From contig QYPH01000048.1 in assembly GCA_007279905.1 (NCBI GenBank), positions 1-64,000 of the forward strand: a DNA stretch of 64,000 nt. The letters are read 5' to 3'. The translations under genes and the position numbers were made by a program. The DNA is from Actinomycetota bacterium. GTDB taxonomy: Bacteria > Actinomycetota > Acidimicrobiia > Acidimicrobiales > Ilumatobacteraceae. Shown in pieces: positions 17,499 through 26,485 of the stretch. How positions within the stretch are numbered: the first letter of the stretch is position 1; every line of letters starts with the position of its first letter. The notes beneath the pieces were generated by a model, which saw only the letters and a list, made by a program, of their open reading frames with translations, made no database searches and was not told the DNA's origin.

Positions 17499-17660
17499 TA
17501 GCCTGAAGGGTAAGGACGGGCGTTTTGCCCATCCCAAGGTCGATCACGCGATAGCGATTCGGACGCGAAGACAAGTCTTCGAAATCTGAAGCGCTGGACC
17601 GCGACGATATTGCACGTGGATGGCAACGCTGCCACCTCGGTGCGATATCTCATCAAGGAA
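17499..17660 (+). promoter_or_regulatory. Structured leader of the RNase E/G gene
   Basis: The 209-base gap between rodA and rng holds a -10 candidate TAGCCT (17499-17504) and at least two hairpins. One is CGAAGAC/GTCTTCG at 17566-17581. The larger is GATATTGCAC (17606-17615) pairing with GTGCGATATC (17640-17649), ten pairs with one G-U, enclosing an inner GGCA/TGCC stem. AAGGAA follows at 17655. In E. coli, RNase E controls its own mRNA through a leader hairpin; a similar role here is inferred. Confidence 0.45.
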
Positions 17661-17672
17661 ACGAGCAAGAAT

Positions 17673-19742
17673 ATGAGTGAAGTAGTTCCAGGAGACGCTG
17701 TATCTGAGTATGCAGGCGATCAGTCGGGCAGTGATACAGAAGTCGGCGGCGCGCCTACCGAGCGTGCTGCTTTAAGCCCACAGTCGATGGCGGCGATTGC
17801 TGCTGCCAAAAAACGACGTCGCGGCCGTCGCGGGGGCCGAAATCGCAATCGCACAAGCGCATCGGGCACTCGCACAAACTCGGCTGGTGCTGGCGTCGGC
17901 ACTGCAGACGACAACGACATCGAGAGCGGCAATGAGAACGACAACGATTTGATTGACGAAGTCGACAATTTTCATGCAGGCAGTGTTGATGCAGACAGCG
18001 CCGTATTGGTCACGAAATCTGAGCAACCTCCTCGTGCTCCTCGTGCTCCTCGTGTGCCGCGTCCGCAGGATCAAGTTGAGCTGCCAGAACTTCCTGACCT
18101 TCCAAATGAAGGTCGAATGATGACTGCCGAAGTGGCCGCCGACGCATTGGTGCGAAAACCCCAAATTGGTGACACACGCCCAGCACCAGCTGCTGCACAG
18201 ACGACACCACCGACAGTGCAGGCGTCTAAACAACCAAGACGAACAGGCCAGAACGCGAATAAAGACCAAAACAAGAACAAAGAACAGAACAGCAATCAGC
18301 AGGACGACACCGATACACAAGGCGGCGAACGCAACAAGAGCCGTCGTGGTGGAAAGCGCGGTGGACGTAACCGCCGCGGTCGATCTACTCGTGGTGACGA
18401 TCGAGAGTCAACACCTGGCACTGATGCCGAATTGATGGAGCGTCGCAAAGGCAAAGAGCGCAACGGCAAGGCTGTTGGTCGTTACTTGATGTGCGTGCAA
18501 GTGCGTCCAGACTTTACACAAGTTGCCATGCTTGAAGGACGAAGCCTGATTGAGCACTATGTTTCGTGTCCCGCAGATGACGACTCGCAAATTCATGGAA
18601 ATATTTATTTGGGACGCGTGCAAAACGTGCTACCTGGAATGGAAGCGGCATTCGTCGACATTGGCACGCCAAAAAATGCGGTTTTGTATCGCGGCGATGT
18701 GCAGTTTGATAAAGAAGATGTTGTTGAGCAGGGTGCAGATCCTCGTATTGAGCAAGTGCTCAAGGCGCGTCAATTGATTTTGTGTCAAGTAACGAAGAAC
18801 CCGATCGCTGCGAAGGGCGGTCGACTCACGCAAGAAGTGTCGTTGCCTGGTCGCTTTGTCGTGCTCATTCCCGACTCGCGAACATATGGAATATCGAAGC
18901 GATTGCCGGATGGCGAGCGTCGTCGACTTCGCGGAATTCTTGATCGAATCAAGCCTGAGCAGCACGGAATCATTGTTCGCACTGCAGCAGAAAATGCGAC
19001 CGAGCATGAATTGACAACAGACATGACCCGCTTGCTTGCGCAGTGGGATGCAATTCGTGCAGCAGCGGAGAAGGCAAACTCGCCAACGTTGTTGTACCGC
19101 GAGCCGCCATTGGCTGTGCGTGTTATTCGTGAGGAATTTACGAGTGAATATCGTGGCGTGGTGATCGATGATCCAGTGTTGTTTGCTGAAGTGCGCGACT
19201 ACATCCAGGCATTTAACCCAGAGTTTGCAGACCGTGTCGAGTTGTACAACCCGTCCACCGACGAACTTCCATTGTTTGAGCAATACCGAGTTCACGAGCA
19301 GTTGCTCAAGGCGCTGGATCGAAAAGTGTGGTTGCCATCTGGTGGCTCGCTGATTATTGAGCACACCGAGGCATTGACGGTGATCGATGTGAATACTGGC
19401 AAGAACGTCGGCAAGTCAAACCTTGAAGAGACCGTCTTTTACAACAACCTTGAAGCGGCCGAAGAGATCGCTCGACAATTGCGTCTGCGCGATATTGGCG
19501 GCATCATCGTCATCGACTTCATTGATATGGAGATCAGGGACAACCGCCGCAAGGTGCTCGAGTCGTTTAAAGATGCGCTTGCTCGCGATAAAACCCGCAC
19601 TCAGGTGTTTGAGATATCTGAGCTTGGGCTTGTGGAAATGACTCGCAAGCGTATTGGCGAGGGCTTGTTGACGAGTTTTGCCGATGCTTGTGTGGTCTGC
19701 GACAGCCGCGGATTTACGCTCGACCTGGAGATGCTCGACTAA
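17673..19742 (+). CDS. rng: Ribonuclease E/G
   Basis: The 689-residue endoribonuclease cuts single-stranded AU-rich RNA in mRNA decay and rRNA maturation. The first 270 residues are disordered, with Arg/Gly clusters (KKRRRGRRGGRNRNR, then RRGGKRGGRNRRGR) that probably bind RNA. The catalytic half has an S1 domain (GNIYLGRVQNVLPGMEAAFVDIG), the DNase-I-like site with DVNTGKNVG and DFIDM, and the zinc-link CVVCDSRG near the end. No C-terminal scaffold follows, as expected when the scaffold has moved to the N-terminus in actinobacteria. The ATG at 17673 follows AAGGAA; upstream in-frame starts lie in the leader hairpin. Confidence 0.93.
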   Translation: MSEVVPGDAVSEYAGDQSGSDTEVGGAPTERAALSPQSMAAIAAAKKRRRGRRGGRNRNRTSASGTRTNSAGAGVGTADDNDIESGNENDNDLIDEVDNFHAGSVDADSAVLVTKSEQPPRAPRAPRVPRPQDQVELPELPDLPNEGRMMTAEVAADALVRKPQIGDTRPAPAAAQTTPPTVQASKQPRRTGQNANKDQNKNKEQNSNQQDDTDTQGGERNKSRRGGKRGGRNRRGRSTRGDDRESTPGTDAELMERRKGKERNGKAVGRYLMCVQVRPDFTQVAMLEGRSLIEHYVSCPADDDSQIHGNIYLGRVQNVLPGMEAAFVDIGTPKNAVLYRGDVQFDKEDVVEQGADPRIEQVLKARQLILCQVTKNPIAAKGGRLTQEVSLPGRFVVLIPDSRTYGISKRLPDGERRRLRGILDRIKPEQHGIIVRTAAENATEHELTTDMTRLLAQWDAIRAAAEKANSPTLLYREPPLAVRVIREEFTSEYRGVVIDDPVLFAEVRDYIQAFNPEFADRVELYNPSTDELPLFEQYRVHEQLLKALDRKVWLPSGGSLIIEHTEALTVIDVNTGKNVGKSNLEETVFYNNLEAAEEIARQLRLRDIGGIIVIDFIDMEIRDNRRKVLESFKDALARDKTRTQVFEISELGLVEMTRKRIGEGLLTSFADACVVCDSRGFTLDLEMLD

Positions 19743-19814
19743 TACTGTTTAATGAACAAAGTCCAGCCGGTGGTTGGGTAACGGATGACCAAAGGGATAG
19801 AGTAGGGACTTCTT

Positions 19815-20126
19815 ATGTACGCAATTATCGCAACCGGAGGCAAGCAAGAGAAGGTCGCCAAGGGCCAACAGGTCCATGTCGAACTGCTCGATGCTCAAGA
19901 GGGCTCAGAGGTGAAGTTCACCCCAATCATGCTCGTTGATGGATCAACTGTCCTTGCAACTCCTGCAGAACTAGCAAAGTCTTTAGTTACCGCCAAGGTT
20001 ATGGGCATTGCTGCTGGCCCAAAGATCGACGGCTTTACGTACAAGCGTCGTACTAACCAGCGTCGTCGTTTTGGTCATCGCCAAAAATATTCGGTGATTG
20101 AAATCACCAGCATTCAGAAAGGCTAA
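19815..20126 (+). CDS. rplU: 50S ribosomal protein L21
   Basis: The 103-residue protein is a 23S rRNA-binding component of the large subunit. The N-terminus [17 protein letters not shown] and the C-terminal [20 protein letters not shown] block are the family signature. AGGGA lies 6 bases before the ATG. rpmA follows after 5 bases. The 72-base gap after rng shows no clear hairpin. Confidence 0.97.
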   Translation: MYAIIATGGKQEKVAKGQQVHVELLDAQEGSEVKFTPIMLVDGSTVLATPAELAKSLVTAKVMGIAAGPKIDGFTYKRRTNQRRRFGHRQKYSVIEITSIQKG

Positions 20127-20131
20127 CTCTC

Positions 20132-20386
20132 ATGTCGAAAACCAAGGGTGGCGGTTCAACCCGCAACGGTCGCGATTCGAACGCGCAACGACTCGGCGTC
20201 AAAGTATTTGACGGCACAAAGATCACTGCAGGAACAATCTTGATTCGTCAACGCGGCACAAAAGTGCACCCAGGTAACAACGTGGGCATTGGCAAAGACG
20301 ACACGCTGTTTGCGCTTTCGCACGGCAGTGTCAAGTTTGGTGAGCGCCGCGGCCGCAAGGTTGTCGACGTTATTCCAACTGTCTAG
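20132..20386 (+). CDS. rpmA: 50S ribosomal protein L27
   Basis: The 84-residue protein reaches the peptidyl-transferase centre. It matches L27 across its length ([20 protein letters not shown], then [15 protein letters not shown]). It has no extra N-terminal peptide of the kind cleaved in Firmicutes. In most actinobacteria obgE follows directly. Here a minus-strand dgt gene lies in between. Confidence 0.97.
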   Translation: MSKTKGGGSTRNGRDSNAQRLGVKVFDGTKITAGTILIRQRGTKVHPGNNVGIGKDDTLFALSHGSVKFGERRGRKVVDVIPTV

Positions 20387-20404
20387 TTCGTTAACAACGA
20401 CTCG

Positions 20405-21559
20405 TTAGTTTGTATCGATTCCCTGCGGGAGTCTGCTCGAATCCCATCCAAGTAATGCAATGCCTTGACGGCATGCATATCGGTCGGTCATGCCCCCAAC
20501 GTAGGCAACAGCATTGTGTAGAGCCTCGGTGGAATGCGCGGGAGCAATGTGACTCGCGATTTTATCGCTTGTAAGAATATTGTCGGCAAGCATCAGGTGC
20601 GGGTGACTTGCGTAATGCTCGACGAGTGCTTGGAGCAAGTCGACAACCGACTGTGCTTGGTTGCGAGATGCATCACGCATGTAAATGTTTTCGTAGTTGA
20701 ATCGGCGAAACTCGGCGAGTGCATCGGCTTGTGCTGGTTGCATACCGATACGTCCTGTTGATGCTGTTGCAGCAATCATTGACGAAATGAACGCGCGAAG
20801 TTGTTGTGAGCGAGCGGTGCCGCAATAGGTGCGAACTTGGTCGGGAAGTTGATCGACTGTCACGATGCCAGCAGCAGTCGCGTCTTCGAAGTCGTGACAC
20901 ACGTAGGCAATGCGATCTGCCCATGAAACGACCTCTCCTTCAGCCGTCATTGGCGCAGGACGAGACCAAGAATGGTTGCGAATGCCATCGAGGGTTTCGA
21001 TGCACAAGTTGAGTGGAACCAAAGTGACGTCGGCACCCCACACTGCGTGATCAAAACCGTTTGGTACAAATGGACTCAATGCGTCTTCTGATGCATGACC
21101 ACCTGGGCCATGACCACAATCGTGGCCCAAAGCAATGGCCTCGGTGAGCGCAACGTTGAGTGCCAATGCGCGTGCGACCGAAGTCGCAACTTGTGCAACC
21201 TCGAGTGCATGAGTGAGGCGAGTGCGCTGGTGGTCTTGGGGGAAAACAAAGACTTGAGTTTTGCCGGCAAGCCGACGAAATGCTGAGGCATGCAGAATTC
21301 GGTCGCGGTCGCGCTCGAAACATGTGCGAAACGGGTCTGCTTCTTGAGCAATTGCCCTGTTGCCAGCACCAAATGCGCGAGTAGCCAATGGGGCAAGAAG
21401 AGTGTCTTGACGAGATTCACGCTCGTTTCGATCAATGACGTGCCGCTGACCAGGCCCAGCCCACGAGTCTTTGTGAGCAAAGCGAACCTGATCGTCGGAT
21501 TGAAATCCTTCCATCGTTTGAGCCCATGCAACGCTTCGCGAGAGTGGTTCAGATGTCAT
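20405..21559 (-). CDS. dgt: dGTPase-like HD-domain triphosphohydrolase
   Basis: The 384-residue enzyme is a deoxyguanosinetriphosphate triphosphohydrolase-like protein, which removes triphosphate from dNTPs and tunes their pools. The HD metal site is clear: R-L-T-H-A-L-E at about 112-118, ALGHDCGHGPGGHASED around 139-155 and a later Asp in WADRIAYVCHDFEDA. The family usually reads LGHDLGHTPFGH, so Cys, Gly and Pro replace some positions. TATCGT ends 8 bases before the ATG, giving a leaderless start. The gene converges on rpmA and diverges from obgE. Confidence 0.9.
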   Translation of the reverse strand: MTSEPLSRSVAWAQTMEGFQSDDQVRFAHKDSWAGPGQRHVIDRNERESRQDTLLAPLATRAFGAGNRAIAQEADPFRTCFERDRDRILHASAFRRLAGKTQVFVFPQDHQRTRLTHALEVAQVATSVARALALNVALTEAIALGHDCGHGPGGHASEDALSPFVPNGFDHAVWGADVTLVPLNLCIETLDGIRNHSWSRPAPMTAEGEVVSWADRIAYVCHDFEDATAAGIVTVDQLPDQVRTYCGTARSQQLRAFISSMIAATASTGRIGMQPAQADALAEFRRFNYENIYMRDASRNQAQSVVDLLQALVEHYASHPHLMLADNILTSDKIASHIAPAHSTEALHNAVAYVGGMTDRYACRQGIALLGWDSSRLPQGIDTN

Positions 21560-21607
21560 ATATCTACACGATACGTGGAGGGTGTACTAGTAGGATTGAC
21601 ACCCCCT

Positions 21608-22858
21608 ATGAGCGCCTTTGTCGATGAAGCCCAATTAAACGTTCGCGGTGGCGACGGTGGTGCTGGCTGCGTCAGTTTTAGACGAGAAGGCCCAGTTGCA
21701 TTTGGTGGTCCAAACGGTGGCGACGGTGGAGACGGCGGATCGGTATGGCTTGTAGCCGACCACAACGTTGCATCATTGCTGGCATTTCGCGATCACCCCC
21801 ACCGACGGGCGGGCGATGGTGTGCACGGTATGGGCAAAGATTTGCACGGCAGGCGTGGCGAAGAGATGGTCATCAAAGTTCCTGAAGGCACTGTTGTGCG
21901 CGACATGTACACGGGCGAAATTTTGGCCGACCTTGCAGTCAACGGCACACGTTGGCAGTCTGCAAAAGGCGGACAGGGCGGTCGCGGTAATGCGCGCTTT
22001 TTGTCCAACCGCAGACGTGCACCAAAATTTGCGGAACAAGGCGAGCACGGCAAAGACCGTTGGTTGAAACTCGAATTGAAACTGATGGCCGACGTTGCAC
22101 TTGTTGGTTTTCCTAATGCGGGTAAATCAACATTCATTAGTTCGGTGAGTGCCGCCAAACCAAAGATTGCAAACTATCCATTTACCACTCTTGAGCCACA
22201 CCTAGGAGTCGTGCGCATGGGTGGGTCGAGTGAATTTATTATTGCCGACATTCCTGGCATCATCGAAGGTGCAAGCGAAGGTCGTGGACTCGGACATCAA
22301 TTTCTCCGTCACATCGAGCGCGCTCGAGTGTTGTGTGTGCTGGTAGATCTTGCGCCAATGGATGAGGTGTCTGCAGATGAGCAAGAGCGGATCTTGTTGC
22401 AAGAATTGAAGGCGTATCAGCCAGAGCTGCTCGAGCGACCACGACTCGTTGTTGGCACCAAGACAGATGCTGCAACACAAGAAGTGCTCGAGGCATGGAA
22501 GGGCAAGCGCATGTCGGCAGTAACCGGCGACGGAGTACGGCCAATCTTGGGCGCGCTTGCCGAGTTGGTGCAACGCGCACGCACACTTGTACCTTCACAA
22601 GAATCTTCGGTAGTGATACGCCCAGAGCCTGAAGGCACACACATCGAGCGCATTGGTGACAACGAATTTAGATTGGTTGGTCGAGACGTAGAGCGCTCGG
22701 TTGCCCTGAGCGACGTATCAACACCAGATGCCTTGAATTACATTGATGAGCGACTCAAGCGACTGGGCGTCGCGCGCCTGTTGTCGCGCGCGGGAGCAAG
22801 CGATGGTGCAGTCGTGCACATTGGGGTATTTAGTTTCGAGTACACACCGGAGACGTAG
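21608..22858 (+). CDS. obgE: Obg-family GTPase
   Basis: The 416-residue ribosome-assembly and stress GTPase has three parts. The glycine-rich Obg fold occupies residues 1-155 (NVRGGDGGAGCVSFRREG). The G domain has GFPNAGKSTF, DIPGIIEGASEG and GTKTD (NKxD position). The C-terminal OCT domain follows (EFRLVGRDVERSV). The frame is open about 100 codons upstream, but homology starts at the ATG at 21608. TAGGAT at 21591-21596 is the likely -10. proB follows after 2 bases. Confidence 0.95.
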   Translation: MSAFVDEAQLNVRGGDGGAGCVSFRREGPVAFGGPNGGDGGDGGSVWLVADHNVASLLAFRDHPHRRAGDGVHGMGKDLHGRRGEEMVIKVPEGTVVRDMYTGEILADLAVNGTRWQSAKGGQGGRGNARFLSNRRRAPKFAEQGEHGKDRWLKLELKLMADVALVGFPNAGKSTFISSVSAAKPKIANYPFTTLEPHLGVVRMGGSSEFIIADIPGIIEGASEGRGLGHQFLRHIERARVLCVLVDLAPMDEVSADEQERILLQELKAYQPELLERPRLVVGTKTDAATQEVLEAWKGKRMSAVTGDGVRPILGALAELVQRARTLVPSQESSVVIRPEPEGTHIERIGDNEFRLVGRDVERSVALSDVSTPDALNYIDERLKRLGVARLLSRAGASDGAVVHIGVFSFEYTPET

Positions 22859-22860
22859 AG

Positions 22861-23955
22861 ATGCGAATCGTTGTAAAGATTGGAACATCATCAGTCACTG
22901 ACGAACGTGGCGCTATCAAGAACGAAGCAATTCGTGCGTTGTGCGAGCAAGTGGCAACTGTGCGCAATGAAGGCAACGAAGTCATTGTCGTAACGTCGGG
23001 TGCTATCGCTGGCGGTGTTGGAGCACTTGGTCTCGCACATCGTCCAACCGATACGCAAACACTGCAAGCGCTGGCTGCCGTAGGGCAGAGTCAGTTGATG
23101 AACAAGTACAACGAACATTTGGCTACGCACGGTTTGGTTGGAGCGCAGGTGCTGCTTGTGCCAAATGACTTCATCGATCGCACCCAGTATCTGCATGCAC
23201 GTCAAACACTTGTGCGATTGCTTGAGTTGGGGTGCGTGCCAATCATCAACGAAAACGATGCAATTGCCAGCGACGAAATTCGTTTTGGCGACAACGACCG
23301 AATTGCTGCACTCGTTGCACACAGCATTAATGCCGATGTGCTGGTGTTGTTGACCGACATTGCTGGGCTTTTTACCGCTGACCCAAGTGTGGATGCATCC
23401 GCAACGTTTATTGAGCAAGTCGCTGCTGATGATCCGTTATTGTCGGTGCGCGCAAGTGCGAGTAGCACCGCGCGGGGTAGCGGTGGCATGTCGTCCAAAT
23501 TGTCTGCAGCGCGAATTGCATCGTGGTCTGGCGTGCGCACGGTAATAGCTGATGCGACCAAGCAAGATGTGGTGGTGCATGCACTTGCACAAACACCCGG
23601 AGCTGGCACACAATTTTTGCCACACAATCGAAACCTCTCGGCACGCAAGTTGTGGATTGCATTTGCAGCACAACAGAGCGGCGTAATCGTGGTGGATGCT
23701 GGCGCGAAGCAAGCGTTGATTGAACGCCACACTTCATTGTTGCATGCAGGTGTTGCTGAGGTGCACGGAGATTTCGTGGAAGGCGACACCGTCGAGATTC
23801 AGGATCTGCGCGGAGTGACTTTTGCGCGTGGAATGGTGAGTGTGAGTGCAGTGCACGCAAGTGCTGCTGCTGGTCGCAAGAGTGCCGAGCTACCCGATGG
23901 TGTCGTAGCGGAACTTGTTCACCGCGATGACTTGGTTGTTCTCGTCGACCAATAG
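22861..23955 (+). CDS. proB: Glutamate 5-kinase
   Basis: The 364-residue enzyme phosphorylates glutamate as the first step of proline synthesis. The kinase domain starts with VVKIGTSSVTDERG and continues with VTSGAIAGGVGALG, INENDAIASDEIRFGDNDRIAA and the GGMSSKLSAARIAS loop. A C-terminal PUA domain spans about 275-360. It is coupled to obgE as in most actinobacteria. Its last 37 bases overlap the end of murJ on the other strand. Confidence 0.95.
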   Translation: MRIVVKIGTSSVTDERGAIKNEAIRALCEQVATVRNEGNEVIVVTSGAIAGGVGALGLAHRPTDTQTLQALAAVGQSQLMNKYNEHLATHGLVGAQVLLVPNDFIDRTQYLHARQTLVRLLELGCVPIINENDAIASDEIRFGDNDRIAALVAHSINADVLVLLTDIAGLFTADPSVDASATFIEQVAADDPLLSVRASASSTARGSGGMSSKLSAARIASWSGVRTVIADATKQDVVVHALAQTPGAGTQFLPHNRNLSARKLWIAFAAQQSGVIVVDAGAKQALIERHTSLLHAGVAEVHGDFVEGDTVEIQDLRGVTFARGMVSVSAVHASAAAGRKSAELPDGVVAELVHRDDLVVLVDQ

Positions 23956-25547
23956 CTGCGCAGGTGGGGTTCGCCAAGTAGTGCGAGCATGCCGATGTAT
24001 GTAGTTGCGCCCACTACAACCCCAAGTGATACGCGTGCCAAAGCACCTGTTCCAATAGTCGAGCCAACCGAGTTGGTAGCGAGCCACACGGCAAGTGCCA
24101 TTGCGGCACCGGCAGCAGTGATGCGCAGGATGTCGAAGACAAGCCGGTCGAGATTGGCTGAGTGGGTAGTGGAGTTGAGTACGACGAGTGCAATGACAGC
24201 GCTCACGATGTAGGCAATAGAAAACGAAAGGCCGAGGCCGAGCACATCGAAGCGATCGACGAGAACGATGGCAAGAACAATGTTGATTGCGTTTTCGCCA
24301 AGGTTGATGAGAAACGGTGTGCGCGTATTGTGCTGAGCATAAAAACCGCGCAGCACAAACAGGTAGACAGAAAAACCAGTGAGGCCGAGCGCAAGGCCAG
24401 TCAATGCGCGAGCGGTGTTGTGTGTGGCCAGTGAAGAGAAATTGCCGTGCTGGAGCACGAGCCCAACGATGGGTTTTGACAATACGAATAAACCAAATGA
24501 AGCCGGAATTGTGAACAGCGCGGTAAGTGTGACGCCGCGCTTCATCTGCTCGGCAAATGCGTGGTGATCGTTGTCGGTGGCAAGTCGAGCGAGATCGGGA
24601 AGAAATGTTGTGGCGATAGAGACCGCAAGTAAACCGTGCGGAAGCTGAAACAGCACGAATGCTTTTGAATATGCATCAACCAAACCGCTACCAGGGGATG
24701 CAAGATTTTTGATGACGACCAATGCGATTTGATTGGCAACTACATAGCCAAATGTCCACAGTGAAAGCTGAACCAGCTTGCGAACAGCGGGGTGAGAAAA
24801 ATGTGGTGAAAACGAAAATGGAATCGCACTGCGTTTCACTGCAATGACTTGAATGAGCGCCATGACTGCGATGCCGACTGTTGTGCTGAGACCGAGTTGC
24901 CACATCAACTTCGACCCACTGAGTACATCAACAATTTGTGGTTGAGTATTGCCCGAAGAGAAATTGCCATTGAAATGAATTGATGACAAAAAGATGATGG
25001 CAATGATGTTGGCTACAGCAGGTGACCATGCTGCAGCAAAGAATCTTCGTCGGGCATTGAGCAAGGCGGAACACAATGCGCTTACGCCATAGAAAAATAT
25101 TTGAACAACAAAAATGCGAGTGAGTGCAGTGCCGGCGCGACGAAAGACTTCGGCGTCGATGCCAGGCGCAGGGTGAAGCGAAAAGAGATGGAAGATGGCG
25201 GGTGATGCAACAACTGCTGCAATCGTGATCACGGTCAACGCAATAAGTGAGACACTGATGATTGCATCGGTGCCACGCTGACGAACGCTGTGATTGCTGA
25301 TGTCGTGCGTAATTTCATAATCGCTGTTGAGTAACGAGGTGAACAGCGGCACAAGGCTTGCAGCCAGCACGCCACCGATGAGCAGTTCGTAGATGGAATT
25401 AGGCGAATTATTGGCAGCATCGAATGCATCGGCAAGCGCGGTCTGACCAATGATCACCCCAAAGACGATGATTCGGGCAAGACCCGTGATGCGGGACAGA
25501 GCAGTGCCCGTGGCAACTACGAGATTGGATCGACCAAGACCAGGCAT
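23919..25547 (-). CDS. murJ: Lipid II flippase MurJ (MviN family)
   Basis: The 542-residue MOP-superfamily transporter has about 14 membrane helices and flips lipid II across the inner membrane. The N-terminal motif SNLVVATGTALSRITGLARI and the first loop FDAANNSPNSIYELLIGGVL are typical of MurJ/MviN. No C-terminal pseudokinase domain as in mycobacterial MviN is present. The ATG at 25547, with TACGAT 8 bases upstream, is preferred over a TTG 15 codons earlier. The gene is far from the division cluster and ends inside proB on the opposite strand. Confidence 0.92.
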   Translation of the reverse strand: MPGLGRSNLVVATGTALSRITGLARIIVFGVIIGQTALADAFDAANNSPNSIYELLIGGVLAASLVPLFTSLLNSDYEITHDISNHSVRQRGTDAIISVSLIALTVITIAAVVASPAIFHLFSLHPAPGIDAEVFRRAGTALTRIFVVQIFFYGVSALCSALLNARRRFFAAAWSPAVANIIAIIFLSSIHFNGNFSSGNTQPQIVDVLSGSKLMWQLGLSTTVGIAVMALIQVIAVKRSAIPFSFSPHFSHPAVRKLVQLSLWTFGYVVANQIALVVIKNLASPGSGLVDAYSKAFVLFQLPHGLLAVSIATTFLPDLARLATDNDHHAFAEQMKRGVTLTALFTIPASFGLFVLSKPIVGLVLQHGNFSSLATHNTARALTGLALGLTGFSVYLFVLRGFYAQHNTRTPFLINLGENAINIVLAIVLVDRFDVLGLGLSFSIAYIVSAVIALVVLNSTTHSANLDRLVFDILRITAAGAAMALAVWLATNSVGSTIGTGALARVSLGVVVGATTYIGMLALLGEPHLRSYWSTRTTKSSR

Positions 25548-25609
25548 GTGTACACATCGTAGATCGTCTAACAGGAATGCAGAGGCGATCAAACGCTAGG
25601 GTTGCTCAA

Positions 25610-26476
25610 ATGGAAAATCGCTTTGAGTCAGTAGAACAAGTCCGTGACGGACTAAAAAAGGTCCACTATTTGGCAGATGATGGCATTGCCGGAGTGGTGT
25701 TTCTTGCACAACGACTTGGCAAGCCAATTTTGGTTGAAGGACCTGCTGGAACAGGAAAGACGCAGTTGGCAAAAAGCGTTGCCGAAATGCTCAACGCCCG
25801 CCTTATTCGTTTGCAGTGTTACGAAGGATTGGATGAATCGAAGGCACTCTACGAATGGAACTACAAGAAGCAATTGCTGCGCATTCAGGCAGACAAAACA
25901 AGTGACTCGTGGTCGCAAGTGCATGACGACATCTTCAGTGAGGAATTTTTGCTCACTCGGCCATTGCTCGAAGCGATTAGTAGCCCAGACCCAGTAGTGC
26001 TGCTGATCGACGAAGTCGACCGCGTCGAAATCGAGACTGAGGCACTTCTGCTTGAAATTCTTTCCGAATACCAAGTGTCGATCCCCGAATTGGGAACGAT
26101 TGTTGCCAAGCAAATTCCGATGGTGTTTCTCACGTCGAATAACACGCGTGAACTATCGGAAGCGTTGAAGCGTCGTTGCTTGTTCTTGCACGTTGATTAT
26201 CCAGACATGGAGCGTGAAAAAGAAATCGTCATGACCAAGGTTCCTGACATCACACAAAACTTGGCCGATCAGATTGCTCGCATTGTTCGCAGTATTCGTC
26301 AGCTGGATTTGAAGAAGGCTCCATCGGTAAGCGAGACGCTTGACTGGGCACGCACACTGATGTTGATGGGAATTGAAAACATCGATGCACAGGAAGCCAA
26401 AGACACCTTGCACATCTTGCTCAAGTATCAGACCGACATCACGAAGGCAGCCAAGGAGCTGTCGGTCGACAAGTAA
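25610..26476 (+). CDS. MoxR-family AAA+ ATPase
   Basis: The 288-residue ATPase has Walker A EGPAGTGKTQLAK at about 42-54, Walker B VVLLIDEVDRVE near 125 and sensor FLTSNNTRELSEALKRRC. MoxR proteins act as chaperones that insert metals or assemble partner complexes, usually with a von Willebrand A protein encoded next door, as here. Its closest type is the CoxD-like group found with molybdenum hydroxylases, but no hydroxylase genes are in the window. TAGGGT ends 7 bases before the ATG, so the mRNA is probably leaderless. Confidence 0.88.
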   Translation: MENRFESVEQVRDGLKKVHYLADDGIAGVVFLAQRLGKPILVEGPAGTGKTQLAKSVAEMLNARLIRLQCYEGLDESKALYEWNYKKQLLRIQADKTSDSWSQVHDDIFSEEFLLTRPLLEAISSPDPVVLLIDEVDRVEIETEALLLEILSEYQVSIPELGTIVAKQIPMVFLTSNNTRELSEALKRRCLFLHVDYPDMEREKEIVMTKVPDITQNLADQIARIVRSIRQLDLKKAPSVSETLDWARTLMLMGIENIDAQEAKDTLHILLKYQTDITKAAKELSVDK

Positions 26477-26485
26477 GGACCAAAT

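Noticed and set aside
17610-17672. Earlier start for the RNase E/G gene
   Set aside because: The extra 21 codons lie in the leader hairpin and have no ribosome binding site. The ATG at 17673 follows AAGGAA.
18020-18065. Nine-base repeats in rng encoding PRAPRAPRVPRP
   Set aside because: They lie in the disordered N-terminal region and look like ordinary low-complexity codon repetition.
21290-21607. N-terminal extension of obgE of about 100 codons
   Set aside because: It lies opposite dgt and shows no homology to Obg. The family starts exactly at the ATG at 21608 and a -10 box sits just upstream.
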